Shown here piece by piece: positions 1 to 12,562 of a stretch of 64,000 bases of DNA. The translations under genes and the position numbers were made by a program. A model generated the notes under the pieces. That model made no database searches and was not told where the DNA came from. It was given only the letters and a program-made list of their open reading frames with translations. Origin of the DNA: Tragulus kanchil. Taxonomy: Eukaryota; Chordata; Mammalia; Artiodactyla; Tragulidae. The first letter of the stretch is position 1; each line of letters starts with the position of its first letter. The DNA is taken from the NCBI GenBank assembly GCA_022376925.1, contig JAIOJX010000031.1:142246854-142310853 (forward strand), written 5' to 3'.

Positions 1-1091
1 ATGCACCGAAAGTTGCTGAAAATCAGATGGGTGTTGAATCTGGCTTGGAAATCTCTCTGATCTTCAGAGACACTTGACTAAAATATATTTCTGCCTTTTT
101 ATAATGTGGACATTCATCCCTTGTATAGATGCCTATTTATTTTTTCTTAGTTGTTTTTTTTTTTAATAATAACAATTTTCTAAATAAAAAAGTATCAAAC
201 TATCTTGTAAGTAGTGGAGAAAAGTTAAGACTCTAAACATTTATTTTCACAAGCCACCAAAGAATGGGTTATCTCTGGAGGTATTTCTTCTCCACATAAG
301 CCCGTGTGGGTTGGTCCATTTTCAGCTGTAAAGAAACCGCTGACAATCCAGTTGGATACTTCAGCCCACTGAAGTGATTGAAGAGAATCTTGTATGTGAT
401 TTCTGGTACACATTTTCCTGTTAACTTTTACCATATGTGGCCTGCAGGCATGCTTCACACAAATCTCCAGCATTCTAAGGAGCCAATGATCAGTCAGAGA
501 AATGTGTAAAGATTTGAGAACACGCGCAATTTTCACTTTATATGTTGTGAGTGAGTAACTGTTCCAAAGGTACTTTTCTCACCACTTGGCTGTAAAAAAA
601 ATCCGTAATGCGGTGGCACTCTGACAAAGTTACACATTTAATGAACACACCACCCTAAGGAATATTTCTTCAAATTTGATAACTGCTTCACTTGCATTCA
701 AAAGGCATTCTAATAGAGACTTGGAGTTTAGCCGGAAATAATTCTCCAATTGATCTAATGACAGAGACATTGTTCAGCACTCTGTTTTACTTTAGTTCAG
801 CATTTATAACCATTCAAGTGTGGGCTGGGGTGGGGCTTAGCCCTGATCAGTAGAGAATTTGGTAACCAAGCAATCAATGTGAACAGGCATTCATTGACAA
901 TGTTTACAGGACTGAGTTTTTGTTTTTGTTTTTGTTTTTAATGACCCCTCAACTAGCAGTTGCATGTCTTCCTCATGGGTTCAGATCATTCTAGGGTATA
1001 GGGTTTTATTATGAGTCTTGTTTCCTGAGCTGGATTCCTCAAAGGAAAAGGCCCATTGTTACCTTTTATAAAAATCCCCATGGCTCCCTTT
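1..1091. other. Repeat-poor non-coding stretch
   Basis: No gene, RNA or confident interspersed repeat was recognised. It holds an AT-rich start, poly-T tracts and a short (TTTTTG)n run near 915-940. A minus-strand open frame at 225-536 lacks an ATG at its 5' end and resembles no family I know, so it is not called as a gene. Confidence 0.6.
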
Positions 1092-1092
1092 A

Positions 1093-1317
1093 GGGGCTTC
1101 CCAGGTGGTGCTAGTAGTAAAGAATCCATTTGCCAATGCAGGAGACACAGAAATGTGGGTTTGATTCCTGGATTGGGAAAATCCCATGGAGAAGGAAATG
1201 GCGATGCACTTCAGTATTCTTGCCTGGAGAATTCTATAGACAGAGGAGCTTGGTGGGCTATGGGGCTATGGGGCTATCACAAACGGTCAGACAGGACTAA
1301 ACAAGTGAGTACACAGC
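1093..1317 (+). mobile_element. Bov-tA/Bov-A SINE
   Basis: Opens with ggggcttcccaggtgg and runs through the ccaatgcaggagac, gatccctgg-like, ttgcctggaga and cagaggagc blocks of ruminant Bov-tA. It is diverged, and carries a small internal expansion of gctatggg near 1257-1277. No clear target-site duplication was found. Confidence 0.9.
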
Positions 1318-1821
1318 ACGTATGCATGATTCTTATTGAAGAGTTTGGCGTTTAACAAATGGTGAATAAATGTTGGCTAGAATGGAAGATCCTTCAGAAA
1401 TTCTCATTTACCAGTCAAAATCACTGTACTAACTGGAACATATTCTTATCAATTAATTAATCTATTCCCCTAAAGTATTGGTGAATATTTTACAAGCTAA
1501 TTGGGAGTTATTTCATATGATTTGGAAGGATCACCATGAATCATCCTGGAGGCTACACCCATAGTCACGAGACAGGCTGGATCCTGAGACCCTTTGCTGC
1601 TGCAGTACTCCACACAGTGCTTGTACTTGGACATACCTCTCCTTTAGCAACAAAATACAAAGAAACCCTATTGGGCTAAAAATAACTTCATTCATACACG
1701 ATTGGGGCGAATTACGGAGAAACCCCAATGGTCATTTCTGAAAAGTTCAGAGCAAAAATTGGGTGTCAAGAGCAAAAGCAGAGTATTGAGAAAGTCTACT
1801 GCACTCAAAACCACAAGGAAT
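1318..1821. other. Unique non-coding stretch
   Basis: No repeat family or gene was recognised. Short open frames exist on both strands but have no family resemblance and no splice or promoter context. Confidence 0.5.
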
Positions 1822-2330
1822 GGGAAACCACCTAAATCACTCCTCCAAACTGATGCTGGACAGACCCCAACTCTCACCTCATACAAGAAACAAGCTCACC
1901 CTCCCCTCAAGGAGTGAGTGAGCAAGGGAAACTGTTGTTTAGTCTTGCTCCCCTCTGCTGCTCCAGGGGTCCCAGTATAGCCTTGCCTGAATTTCTTGTC
2001 TTGCCTCTAGTCAATTTCTATGATTGGGGAAGGCCAAGGACTCTGTTGCTTATCAATGAGAATGATTTTAAAATTAAGATGATGTATGGGTTACACTGCC
2101 ACTTTATCCCAAATACACTGTAACAACAAATGTATGGCTCAGAATGTCTTCAGCTGTAAGTAATAAAAAAAAATCTCAACTCTCATCAGTTCAAACAATA
2201 AGCAAACTCTTTATACCTAATCATGAACTTTAGGTTGACGCTCTCATGGACATAAGATACGCTGCTTCTATACCTCCCATCACATCCACATGCTTATGTA
2301 GAAAGTAAGACCATTTCTGCTTTTGAGTCA

Positions 2331-2537
2331 CAGGCAGCTCAGTGATAAAGAATCCAACTGCAATGCAGGAAACGAGAGAAACCCAGGTTTGATCCCTGGG
2401 TCAGGAAAATCCTCTGAAGAAGGAAATGGCAGCCCACTCCAGTCTTTGTGCCTGAGAAATCCCATGAACAGAGGAGCCTGATGGGCTATAGTCCATAGGG
2501 TCACAAAGAGGCACACACAACTTAGCAATTAAACAAC
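2331..2537 (+). mobile_element. Bov-tA/Bov-A SINE (copy A of D1)
   Basis: Diverged Bov-tA: gcagctcagtgataaagaat, gatccctgggtcagg, cccactccagt, cagaggagcctgatgggc and a final cttagcaatt. It is truncated at the 5' end, lacking the ggggcttcc start. Confidence 0.88.
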
Positions 2538-3405
2538 AGGGAAGATGAAACTTTTCCCGTTTCCTGAAGACTCTCTCCAGATTTCTCCTCCCGTCTCATT
2601 GGCTAGAATGTGTCACATAACCAAGCACAAATTCATCACTGTCCCTGCCCATATCTGGAACTGGAGCTAGACTCCCCTGAAGAAACTGTCCCTGAAGAGG
2701 AGAGGGGATGTATCATTGGGGTTCAGTTATAGAGCAAGAAGAAAACTGATTTTAGAAAGCAAACTGCTTCTTATCTGCAACAGTACACACAAATAAAAAA
2801 CAAGACTGAAAAATATAACTGTTCCTTCAAACACCATCCTCATGTCCAGACACTAGAACCAAAACAGGCACAGATGACAGTGTTTTCAAATTATCAAGGG
2901 AAACCACCTAAAAATCACTCCTCCAAACTGATGCTGGACAGACCCCAACTCTCACCTCATACAAGAAACAAGCTCACCCTCCCCTCAAGGAGTGAGTGAG
3001 CAAGGGAAACTGTTGTTTAGTCTTGCTCCCCTCTGCTGCTCCAGGGGTCCCAGTATAGCCTTGCCTGAATTTCTTGTCTTGCCTCTAGTCAATTTCTATG
3101 ATTGGGGAAGGCCAAGGACTCTGTTGCTTATCAATGAGAATGATTTTAAAATTAAGATGATGTATGGGTTACACTGCCACTTTATCCCAAATACACTGTA
3201 ACAACAAATGTATGGCTCAGAATGTCTTCAGCTGTAAGTAATAAAAAATCTCAACTCTCATCAGTTCAAACAATAAGCAAACTCTTTATACCTAATCATG
3301 AACTTTAGGTTGACGCTCTCATGGACATAAGATACGCTGCTTCTATACCTCCCATCACATCCACATGCTTATGTAGAAAGTAAGACCATTTCTGCTTTTG
3401 AGTCA

Positions 3406-3612
3406 CAGGCAGCTCAGTGATAAAGAATCCAACTGCAATGCAGGAAACGAGAGAAACCCAGGTTTGATCCCTGGGTCAGGAAAATCCTCTGAAGAAGGAA
3501 ATGGCAGCCCACTCCAGTCTTTGTGCCTGAGAAATCCCATGAACAGAGGAGCCTGATGGGCTATAGTCCATAGGGTCACAAAGAGGCACACACAACTTAG
3601 CAATTAAACAAC
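3406..3612 (+). mobile_element. Bov-tA/Bov-A SINE (copy B of D1)
   Basis: Same element as at 2331-2537, repeated because it lies inside duplication D1. It should not be counted as an independent insertion. Confidence 0.88.
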
Positions 3613-3943
3613 AGGGAAGATGAAACTTTTCCCGTTTCCTGAAGACTCTCTCCAGATTTCTCCTCCCGTCTCATTGGCTAGAATGTGTCACATAACCAAG
3701 CACAAATTCATCACTGTCCCTGCCCATATCTGGAACTGGAGCTAGACTCCCCTGAAGAAACTGTCCCTGAAGAGGAGAGGGGATGTATCATTGGGGTTCA
3801 GTTATAGAGCAAGAAGAAAACTGATTTTAGAAAGCAAACTGCTTCTTATCTGCAACAGTACACACAAATAAAAAACAAGACTGAAAAAATATAACTGTTC
3901 CTTCAAACACCATCCTCATGTCCAGACACTAGAACCAAAACAG

Positions 3944-4745
3944 ACGCACAGAGAATGAACAGTGATTAATTTCCCCTCTGTGGGTATGAAGTTTGACTTC
4001 TAGGATGTTTCTCAAGTGAAGATGAGAACCAAATCCGTTTCACTTTTTAAAATTAGGAACTCAGATAGGATGTCTCTTCCTGTAAAAGGAGGCTGAAAAA
4101 GAAATGTCCTGTCTGCTCTGGGGGCTGTGGTTTCCAAATGCTGATTACCAAGAAAAGTAGATGCAAGTACATGCACTCTCCTAGGCCATGACAACTGCAA
4201 GGTCTGTGAATGGATTTGTAAAATCCTCAAGGTGATTTGGACAAAAGCCACAAGTCAGGGTGTGGCATGGTACCCCAGCGGATACCATTCTGTAAACCGT
4301 GTCACTGGCACATGACTAGATAATGATGATGATCATATTTCTAGTAATTCACTTTTTTTCACTAAATTTTATAACAGCTTTAGTCCTTCAAGGACTGGGG
4401 AAGTAAATGCCTAATCATCACAGGTCATGTGAGGAGCACTGTCCTAAGTCATCTGGGTAAAACCTAGACTGGGAAGCTAAATGTTCTCAAGGGAGATGAA
4501 TATAAAATATCTGGACACACAGAGAGAAAGACTCATAGATCGAGGCAAACATGAAAAAAATTAAAATAAGAGATCATATTTTAAATGAGTGTGTAGACTA
4601 AAAATCTCCAATGCTTATGGAAAATAGGTAGCCAACAAAATCAGTATTTGGAAAAGGAATTCTTCAAGGTGAAATGAAAAAGGGAAATACCTGAGAATGA
4701 CTTCAGGTAAGTATAGTTAGATTTGTTTAAAAGTAAGTTATTCAC
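3944..4745. other. Non-coding stretch, A-rich in its second half
   Basis: The first half is unique-looking. From about 4500 onward the plus strand is strongly A-rich, as in old LINE remnants, but I could not assign a family. No gene evidence. Confidence 0.5.
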
Positions 4746-4893
4746 ATGAGAAATAAAATATAATGGTCAAACAAAATAAGAAGAAAAAAATAGAAAAAGC
4801 TTCGGTGAAGGAAATCATTAGAAAATCTGAAAATAACCCAAAACTTAAAAGATAGGAAAATCTTTGATGAAATAATCATTACAACTCATGACA

Positions 4894-5105
4894 GGGCTTC
4901 CCTGGTCGTCCAGTGGGTAAGGAGTCCGCCTTGCAGTGCAAGGGGCACCGGTTCAATCCCTGGCCTGGGAGGATCTCACGTGCTATGGAGTGGCTGGACC
5001 GGTGTGTCCAATTATGAGTTGGTGCTCTGCAGTGAGGGAGGCCACTGCAACAGGAGGCCTACAGAGGCCATAGAATAAAAATGATGGATGAAAAATAAAT
5101 ATAAA
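4894..5105 (+). mobile_element. CHR-type (tRNA-Glu-derived) SINE
   Basis: Starts gggcttccctggtcgtccag, followed by a tRNA-like B-box region (ggttcaatccctgg) and ends in an AAATAAAT-type A-rich tail. The middle part (ggctggaccggtgtgtccaa, then tctgcagtgag) is shared with the elements at 21882, 26007 and 30091, so they look like one subfamily. Confidence 0.88.
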
Positions 5106-5365
5106 TAAAAGAGGCATGATGAGGAAAAGAAAAAATAACCTCATGGCATAGAATGGAAGAATTCAAGCACACAGACAAAATAGCAGTTAAACAACGTGAC
5201 ATTGGAAGCTCCAGAGTTTTAAAAGGGAAAAATGGAGCACACAGTGAAGAAGCTATTTTAGAAAATGATGACTGAGGATTTTCTAAATTTGAGGAAAATT
5301 TGAAATTTTTCTAAATTTGTCTTAGTTCTTAGACAACAGTCTATCTAAAGGGCTGATAAAAAACC

Positions 5366-5816
5366 CAAAATATTGCACTCCTGGGCATTTATCCCAGAGA
5401 AATGAAAGTTTATCCACACAAAATATGTTCATGAATGTTCTTAGCAGTTTCTACTAGCCACAAACTTGAAACAACCCTGGTGTCTTTCAACAGGTGAATT
5501 GTTAAACCAACCGGGATGGCCATACCAGTGAATACTACTCAGCAATGAAAAGAAACTACTGATCCACAAAATTACATGCTTGAAGCTCTAGAGAATCATT
5601 TTGACTGAAAAAGTCAATCTCAAAAGACTACCTTCTATATGACTTTATTTCTACAGTACTCTTAAGGGACAAAAGTATAGCAATGGAAAGCATATCAGTG
5701 GATACAAACAATTATTGAGGGGGTGGAGCAGGAAAGACATCGATGTGAATATAAAGGAAAACTTTAGATGATGAAGATGTTCTGTATCTTGATGTCAGTA
5801 TCCTGGGTATAAAACT
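5366..5816 (+). mobile_element. L1 3' region fragment
   Basis: Typical mammalian L1 end-of-ORF2/3' wording on the plus strand: cctgggcatttatcccagag, a caacaggtgaattg block, then aatactactcagcaatgaaa. Diverged and non-coding. Confidence 0.85.
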
Positions 5817-5987
5817 TTTCCCAAAGTTTTATAAAAAATGAGAAATAAAATATAATGGTTTCAAACAAAATAAGAAGAAAAAAATAGAAAAAGCTTCGGT
5901 GAAGGAAATCATTAGAAAATCTGAAAATAACCCAAAACTTAAAAGATAGGAAAATCTTTGATGAAATAATCATTACAACTCATGACA

Positions 5988-6203
5988 GGGCTTCCCTGGT
6001 CGTCCAGTGGGTAAGGAGTCCGCCTTGCAGTGCAAGGGGCACCGGTTCAATCCCTGGCCTGGGAGGATCTCACGTGCTATGGAGTGGCTGGACCGGTGTG
6101 TCCAATTATGAGTTGGTGCTCTGCAGTGAGGGAGGCCACTGCAACAGGAGGCCTACAGAGGCCATAGAATAAAAATGATGGATGAAAAATAAATATAAAT
6201 AAA
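5988..6203 (+). mobile_element. CHR-type SINE (copy B of D2)
   Basis: Same element as 4894-5105, present twice because of duplication D2. Confidence 0.88.
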
Positions 6204-6453
6204 AGAGGCATGATGAGGAAAAGAAAAAAATAACCTCATGGCATAGAATGGAAGAATTCAAGCACACAGACAAAATAGCAGTTAAACAACGTGACATTGG
6301 AAGCTCCAGAGTTTTAAAAGGGAAAAATGGAGCACACAGTGAAGAAGCTATTTTAGAAAATGATGACTGAGGATTTTCTAAATTTGAGGAAAATTTGAAA
6401 TTTTTCTAAATTTGTCTTAGTTCTTAGACAACAGTCTATCTAAAGGGCTGATA

Positions 6454-6910
6454 AAAACCAAACTATTGCACTCCTGGGCATTTATCCCAGAGAAATGAAA
6501 GTTTATCCACACAAAAATATGTTCATGAATGTTCTTAGCAGTTTCTACTAGCCACAAACTTGAAACAACCCTGGTGTCTTTCAACAGGTGAATTGTTAAA
6601 CCAACCGGGATGGCCATACCAGTGAATACTACTCAGCAATGAAAAGAAACTACTGATCCACAAAATTACATGCTTGAAGCTCTAGAGAATCATTTTGACT
6701 GAAAAAGTCAATCTCAAAAGACTACCTTCTATATGACTTTATTTCTACAGTACTCTTAAGGGACAAAAGTATAGCAATGGAAAGCATATCAGTGGATACA
6801 AACAATTATTGAGGGGGTGGAGCAGGAAAGACATCGATGTGAATATAAAGGAAAACTTTAGATGATGAAGATGTTCTGTATCTTGATGTCAGTATCCTGG
6901 GTATAAAACT
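6454..6910 (+). mobile_element. L1 3' region fragment (copy B of D2)
   Basis: Same L1 remnant as 5366-5816. A part of it appears a third time at 7740-8050 because of duplication D3. Confidence 0.85.
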
Positions 6911-8844
6911 GTACTCCAGTTTGCAAGAAGTTACCACTGGAGGAGCCTGGATTAAAGGCACATGGAATCTCTCTCTATCATTATACTGACTGTATATCCA
7001 TCTCACAATGACCTCACAGTGAAATGTTGAATAAAACCAAACAAACCAAAACAGATTACACTCAGAGAAATTATGGAATGATGTCTTTAAAGTGCCAGGG
7101 AAAATCACAGTCAACCCAAGATTCTTTCATCTCCCTAAATTATGTTTAAAGAGGAGCCATTAAAAAACTAAAAGACAAAAAACAATTGATAAATTCCAAA
7201 GTATCTGAGGAAACTTTAAAAAAATGGATAAAGATATCATAGATGCAAAAGAAGATAGTAAAGTAGAAAGGAAGACCAAAGAGTGTTCTTTATGTGCTTC
7301 TTTGTCATTGAACATTTTTCTATATCAAATCATCTATATTATAATCATGTTTAATGTTTATGATGATATTACTTAATTGACAGATCATAACTCATTTAAC
7401 CAACTTCCTATCATAGCACTGAGATATAAAGTTTTCTCTATTATAAACAATGCAATGCAAAGTACCCATGTGTGGACAAATAGTTTCACTTCTCCTACTA
7501 TAAATACCAAAATAGGCACATACATTACAAAGTCACTGAGATGTATTATTAGGTCATTAATATAAACTTTTCTTAGTGGTGTATAAGGTGCTAATTTTAT
7601 TATCCACTTATTAAGATGGGGCATTATCTTTCTTCCATTTTAATGAACATGAAATTAATTTTGCTTTTCCAGACTTTATTAACTAAATAATCTATTAACT
7701 CTTTTAAAAATAGAAGTAACACACTTATGTAACTTTGATCCTGGTGTCTTTCAACAGGTGAATTGTTAAACCAACCGGGATGGCCATACCAGTGAATACT
7801 ACTCAGCAATGAAAAGAAACTCAAAAAGAGAATCATTTTGACTGAAAAGTCAATCTCAAAGACTACCTTATATATGACTTTATTTCTACAGTACTCTTAA
7901 GGGACAAAAGTATAGCAATGGAAAGCATATCAGTGGATACAAACAATTATTGAGGGGGTGGAGCAGGAAAGACATCGATGTGAATATAAAGGAAAACTTT
8001 AGATGATGAAGATGTTCTGTATCTTGATGTCAGTATCCTGGGTATAAAACTGTACTCCAGTTTGCAAGAAGTTACCACTGGAGGAGCCTGGATTAAAGGC
8101 ACATGGAATCTCTCTCTATCATTATACTGACTGTATATCCATCTCACAATGACCTCACAGTGAAATGTTGAATAAAACCAAACAAACCAAAACAGATTAC
8201 ACTCAGAGAAATTATGGAATGATGTCTTTAAAGTGCCAGGGAAAATCACAGTCAACCCAAGATTCTTTCATCTCCCTAAATTATGTTTAAAGAGGAGCCA
8301 TTAAAAAACTAAAAGACAAAAAACAATTGATAAATTCCAAAGTATCTGAGGAAACTTTAAAAAAATGGATAAAGATATCATAGATGCAAAAGAAGATAGT
8401 AAAGTAGAAAGGAAGACCAAAGAGTGTTCTTTATGTGCTTCTTTGTCATTGAACATTTTTCTATATCAAATCATCTATATTATAATCATGTTTAATGTTT
8501 ATGATGATATTACTTAATTGACAGATCATAACTCATTTAACCAACTTCCTATCATAGCACTGAGATATAAAGTTTTCTCTATTATAAACAATGCAATGCA
8601 AAGTACCCATGTGTGGACAAATAGTTTCACTTCTCCTACTATAAATACCAAAATAGGCACATACATTACAAAGTCACTGAGATGTATTATTAGGTCATTA
8701 ATATAAACTTTTCTTAGTGGTGTATAAGGTGCTAATTTTATTATCCACTTATTAAGATGGGGCATTATCTTTCTTCCATTTTTAATGAACATGAAATTAA
8801 TTTTGCTTTTCCAGACTTTATTAACTAAATAATCTATTAACTCT
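6570..8844 (+). repeat. Direct duplication D3, about 1.1 kb
   Basis: Copy A is 6570-7703 and copy B 7740-8844. Spacing is about 1,170 at the left edge and 1,141 after a 29-base deletion in copy B near 7822. The linker 7704-7739 includes a gapped version of the bases that follow copy B (around 8845-8943). Confidence 0.95.
7376..7480 (-). mobile_element. Old L1 3' fragment, antisense (tentative)
   Basis: Reads like the reverse strand of an old L1 3' end: catttaaccaacttcctat followed by ctattataaacaatgcaatg. Boundaries and subfamily are uncertain. It recurs at 8517-8621 and 9615-9708 through D3 and D4. Confidence 0.55.
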
Positions 8845-9099
8845 AAAAAGAATTTAAACAGTTTTGAAAGATCAAAAAAGAAAGAACACCCATTAACCAT
8901 TGCCAGATATAAGAACTGTTAGATATCTGTGTATGTAACTTTCTGGAATAGTTTCCATTTTACAAAACTGACATTATGCTGGTTTCTCCATTTTAAGATT
9001 ATTGCATAATTTACCAGCAGAAAACTTCACTGCTCGTCATGTCGAGTTCCCTGGCTCCTGACAAGTGTATGTCATCAGGAAATCACCACCACCATTGTG

Positions 9100-9375
9100 G
9101 AGCCCCTCTTCTCCCCAACCCCCCCCCCCCACCTTGTTTTGTGTCCCTTTGGTTTTGCTTTTTCCATGTTTTCATATAAATAAGATCATGCCACATGTAA
9201 CATATTTGAGCTCCTCATACTTAGCATCATACATTTGAGATTCATATTTGTGACTGCAGGTATCAGTAGTTCCTTTTTACTGCTGTGCAATAGATTACTC
9301 TTAAATCTTAGCTAGTTTTATTGATAAAATTGTATTTTTTATCATTCTTCATCAACATTTTTCTATTTATTTTAT
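9100..9375 (-). mobile_element. L1 3' fragment, antisense
   Basis: Reverse-strand L1 signature: ataaataagatcatgccaca, ttagcatcatacatttgaga, caggtatcagtagttccttt. A 12-base poly-C run sits at 9119-9130. Copy at about 10184-10460 through D4. Confidence 0.75.
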
Positions 9376-9454
9376 TACTAATGAAATAAAAAACATTTTT
9401 TAGTCACTGGCTATTAGAATTCTCTCTAGAGAATCGTACTATTGTCCTTTCAAA

Positions 9455-9594
9455 TATACCATCAGATAGACAAATACTGGATGATTTCACTGATATGTGG
9501 AATCTATTTAAAAAGTCAAACGCATAGAACATGAGGCTAGATCAGGGGCTGCTTGGGGTAGAGGATTGGGGGAAATGAAGAGATGCTGGCCATA
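9455..9594 (+). mobile_element. L1 3' UTR fragment (interrupted by a duplication junction)
   Basis: Plus-strand L1 wording: aatactggatgatttcactg followed by atatgtggaatc. It is cut at the D4 junction and continues intact in the next copy at 10540-10960. Confidence 0.8.
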
Positions 9595-10183
9595 TTTTTA
9601 GCTTATTAAAAATGATAACTCATTTAACCAACTTCCTATCATAGCACTGAGATATAAAGTTTTCTCTATTATAAACAATGCAATGCAAAGTACCCATGTG
9701 TGGACAAATAGTTTCACTTCTCCTACTATAAATACCAAAATAGGCACATACATTACAAAGTCACTGAGATGTATTATTAGGTCATTAATATAAACTTTTC
9801 TTAGTGGTGTATAAGGTGCTAATTTTATTATCCACTTATTAAGATGGGGCATTATCTTTCTTCCATTTTTAATGAACATGAAATTAATTTTGCTTTTCCA
9901 GACTTTATTAACTAAATAATCTATTAACTCTAAAAGAATTTAAACAGTTTTGAAAGATCAAAAGAAAGAACACCCATTAACCATTGCCAGATATAAGAAC
10001 TGTTAGATATCTGTGTATGTAACTTTCTGGAATAGTTTCCATTTTACAAAACTGACATTATGCTGGTTTCTCCATTTTAAGATTATTGCATAATTTACCA
10101 GCAGAAAACTTCACTGCTCGTCATGTCGAGTTCCCTGGCTCCTGACAAGTGTATGTCATCAGGAAATCACCACCACCATTGTG

Positions 10184-10460
10184 GAGCCCCTCTTCTCCCC
10201 AACCCCCCCCCCCCACCTTGTTTTGTGTCCCTTTGGTTTTGCTTTTTCCATGTTTTCATATAAATAAGATCATGCCACATGTAACATATTTGAGCTCCTC
10301 ATACTTAGCATCATACATTTGAGATTCATATTTGTGACTGCAGGTATCAGTAGTTCCTTTTTACTGCTGTGCAATAGATTACTCTTAAATCTTAGCTAGT
10401 TTTATTGATAAAATTGTATTTTTTATCATTCTTCATCAACATTTTTCTATTTATTTTATT
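10184..10460 (-). mobile_element. L1 3' fragment, antisense (copy B of D4)
   Basis: Same remnant as 9100-9375, including a poly-C run at 10203-10214. Confidence 0.75.
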
Positions 10461-10539
10461 ACTAATGAAATAAAAAACATTTTTTAGTCACTGGCTATTA
10501 GAATTCTCTCTAGAGAATCGTACTATTGTCCTTTCAAAT

Positions 10540-10960
10540 ATACCATCAGATAGACAAATACTGGATGATTTCACTGATATGTGGAATCTATTTAAAAAGT
10601 CAAACGCATAGAACATGAGGCTAGATCAGGGGCTGCTTGGGGTAGAGGATTGGGGGAAATGAAGAGATGCTGGCCATACTTTCAGGTATGAGATGAACAT
10701 ATTATAGGGATGTAATGTACAACATTGTGATTATAGTTAATAATACTGTATCATGTGCTTTAAATTTGCTAACAGAGTAAATCTCAAGTGCTTTACCACC
10801 ACAACAAAAAAGGTAACCACACAAGGTGAGGGATGTGCTAATTAAGTTGATAGTGGTAATCATCTCACAATGTATGGGTGTATTAGATCACCACATTGTA
10901 CATCTTAAAAAACCACACTGTGCAAACTAAATATTTATAAAATATTAAATAAAAAATGCA
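10540..10960 (+). mobile_element. L1 3' UTR and 3' end
   Basis: Continues from tactggatgatttcactgat through ggttgtaatgtacaa-like and gatgtgctaattaagttga blocks to cattgtacatcttaaa, a classic old L1 3' terminus, then an A/T-rich tail. The last part repeats at 11708-12045 through D5. Confidence 0.85.
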
Positions 10961-10964
10961 CAAA

Positions 10965-11478
10965 TTTTATCATATCTCAGTACAGCTGGAAAACTATGCC
11001 AGGAGTCAGATTTTTCTCACTCTCCTCATTGCTGCCATTCAGCGATGCAGTTTTACTATTAATGTCTAGTATTTAGAGGCTTATTTGACCGAGATACCTC
11101 ATCTCTGCTATAGTTTATATCGGCACCTCTACTGTTTGCTTCTAACAATGGGCGTTTAAACCAGAGTGTTCAACATCATGTTGGTGGAAGGTAGAAAGAA
11201 GATGGTTCTAACTCTTTCCCCGTGAGCAAGAAGGGGACGGTGCAGGGCTGGACTCACTATCTAAGGCATTCTTGGCCATTCAGCCTTGTTCTCACCACGA
11301 GAACTGTTTCTCCCCTAGCCATCTCAGAACCAATACAATGAAAATTAATGAGCTTGTTTCAATAAACATTTATGAGGCTAGTTTCAGGTTAACAAAATAG
11401 GCCCCTCAGGCAAAATCTATCTACCTGTCTAGGCTGGCAAAAAGGGTCATTCCTCCAGAAGTTTCATTTATCTTGCTC
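10965..11478. other. Repeat-poor stretch (copy A of D5)
   Basis: No repeat or gene was recognised. Present again at about 12049-12562 through D5. Confidence 0.5.
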
Positions 11479-11479
11479 T

Positions 11480-11707
11480 AAACCATACAGCTCTATGGTT
11501 AAAGGTAAAATTTTCAAAATCAGCTGGTCCTGGGTTTAAATGCTGCCTCTGACAGTAGCCTATGAGACCTGGTTCAAGATGATTGACTTCCTGAAACCTT
11601 GATTTCTCAGCTGTCAAAAGTGAGTATTAATAATAGTAGGTACTTCCTGAAGAATCCAATGGGATTAAGTCTATAAAATATCTAACATGGTATCTGGTAA
11701 ATGTTGA
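11480..11707 (-). mobile_element. MIR, antisense, cut by the D5 junction
   Basis: Reverse-strand MIR order: ggtcctgggtttaaatgctg, tgacttcctgaaacctt, tctcagctgtcaaaagtgag, aataatagtaggtacttc. The complete version, with its ttattatcatc end, is at 12563-12835. Confidence 0.8.
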
Positions 11708-12562
11708 GATCAGGGGCTGCTTGGGGTAGAGGATTGGGGGAAATGAAGAGATGCTGGCCATACTTTCAGGTATGAGATGAACATATTATAGGGATGTAAT
11801 GTACAACATTGTGATTATAGTTAATAATACTGTATCATGTGCTTTAAATTTGCTAACAGAGTAAATCTCAAGTGCTTTACCACCACAACAAAAAAGGTAA
11901 CCACACAAGGTGAGGGATGTGCTAATTAAGTTGATAGTGGTAATCATCTCACAATGTATGGGTGTATTAGATCACCACATTGTACATCTTAAAAAACCAC
12001 ACTGTGCAAACTAAATATTTATAAAATATTAAATAAAAAATGCACAAATTTTATCATATCTCAGTACAGCTGGAAAACTATGCCAGGAGTCAGATTTTTC
12101 TCACTCTCCTCATTGCTGCCATTCAGCGATGCAGTTTTACTATTAATGTCTAGTATTTAGAGGCTTATTTGACCGAGATACCTCATCTCTGCTATAGTTT
12201 ATATCGGCACCTCTACTGTTTGCTTCTAACAATGGGCGTTTAAACCAGAGTGTTCAACATCATGTTGGTGGAAGGTAGAAAGAAGATGGTTCTAACTCTT
12301 TCCCCGTGAGCAAGAAGGGGACGGTGCAGGGCTGGACTCACTATCTAAGGCATTCTTGGCCATTCAGCCTTGTTCTCACCACGAGAACTGTTTCTCCCCT
12401 AGCCATCTCAGAACCAATACAATGAAAATTAATGAGCTTGTTTCAATAAACATTTATGAGGCTAGTTTCAGGTTAACAAAATAGGCCCCTCAGGCAAAAT
12501 CTATCTACCTGTCTAGGCTGGCAAAAAGGGTCATTCCTCCAGAAGTTTCATTTATCTTGCTC

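Larger units (their letters stand above)
1822..3943 (+). repeat. Direct duplication D1, about 1.05 kb
   Basis: Copy A is 1822-2867 and copy B 2898-3943, about 1,076 bases apart. Differences are mainly homopolymer lengths (for example the A-run near 2166 versus 3243). The linker 2868-2897 resembles a gapped version of the bases after copy B joined to bases before copy A. It is probably an unmerged assembly overlap. Both copies contain the same Bov-tA SINE. Confidence 0.95.
4746..6910 (+). repeat. Direct duplication D2, about 1.07 kb
   Basis: Copy A is 4746-5816 and copy B 5838-6910, about 1,092 apart, with a 21-base linker at 5817-5837. Both contain a CHR SINE and an L1 3' fragment. The tail of copy B is itself duplicated again as D3, starting a chain. 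Confidence 0.95.
8528..10678 (+). repeat. Direct duplication D4, about 1.06 kb
   Basis: Copy A is 8528-9594 and copy B 9615-10678, 1,087 apart. Copy A begins inside copy B of D3, so part of this DNA is present three times (near 7387, 8528 and 9615). The linker is 9595-9614. Confidence 0.95.

Noticed and set aside
225..536. 103-codon minus-strand open frame in repeat-poor DNA
   Set aside because: Starts with GTG rather than ATG, resembles no known family, and has no visible splice or promoter context.
4894..5105. tRNA gene
   Set aside because: The tRNA-like boxes belong to a CHR SINE head; no intact cloverleaf was recognised.
6806..8255. Apparent paralogous gene pairs (identical small frames about 1.1 kb apart)
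   Set aside because: All such pairs in the window are explained by segment duplication that ignores frame boundaries and includes SINEs and L1 ends.
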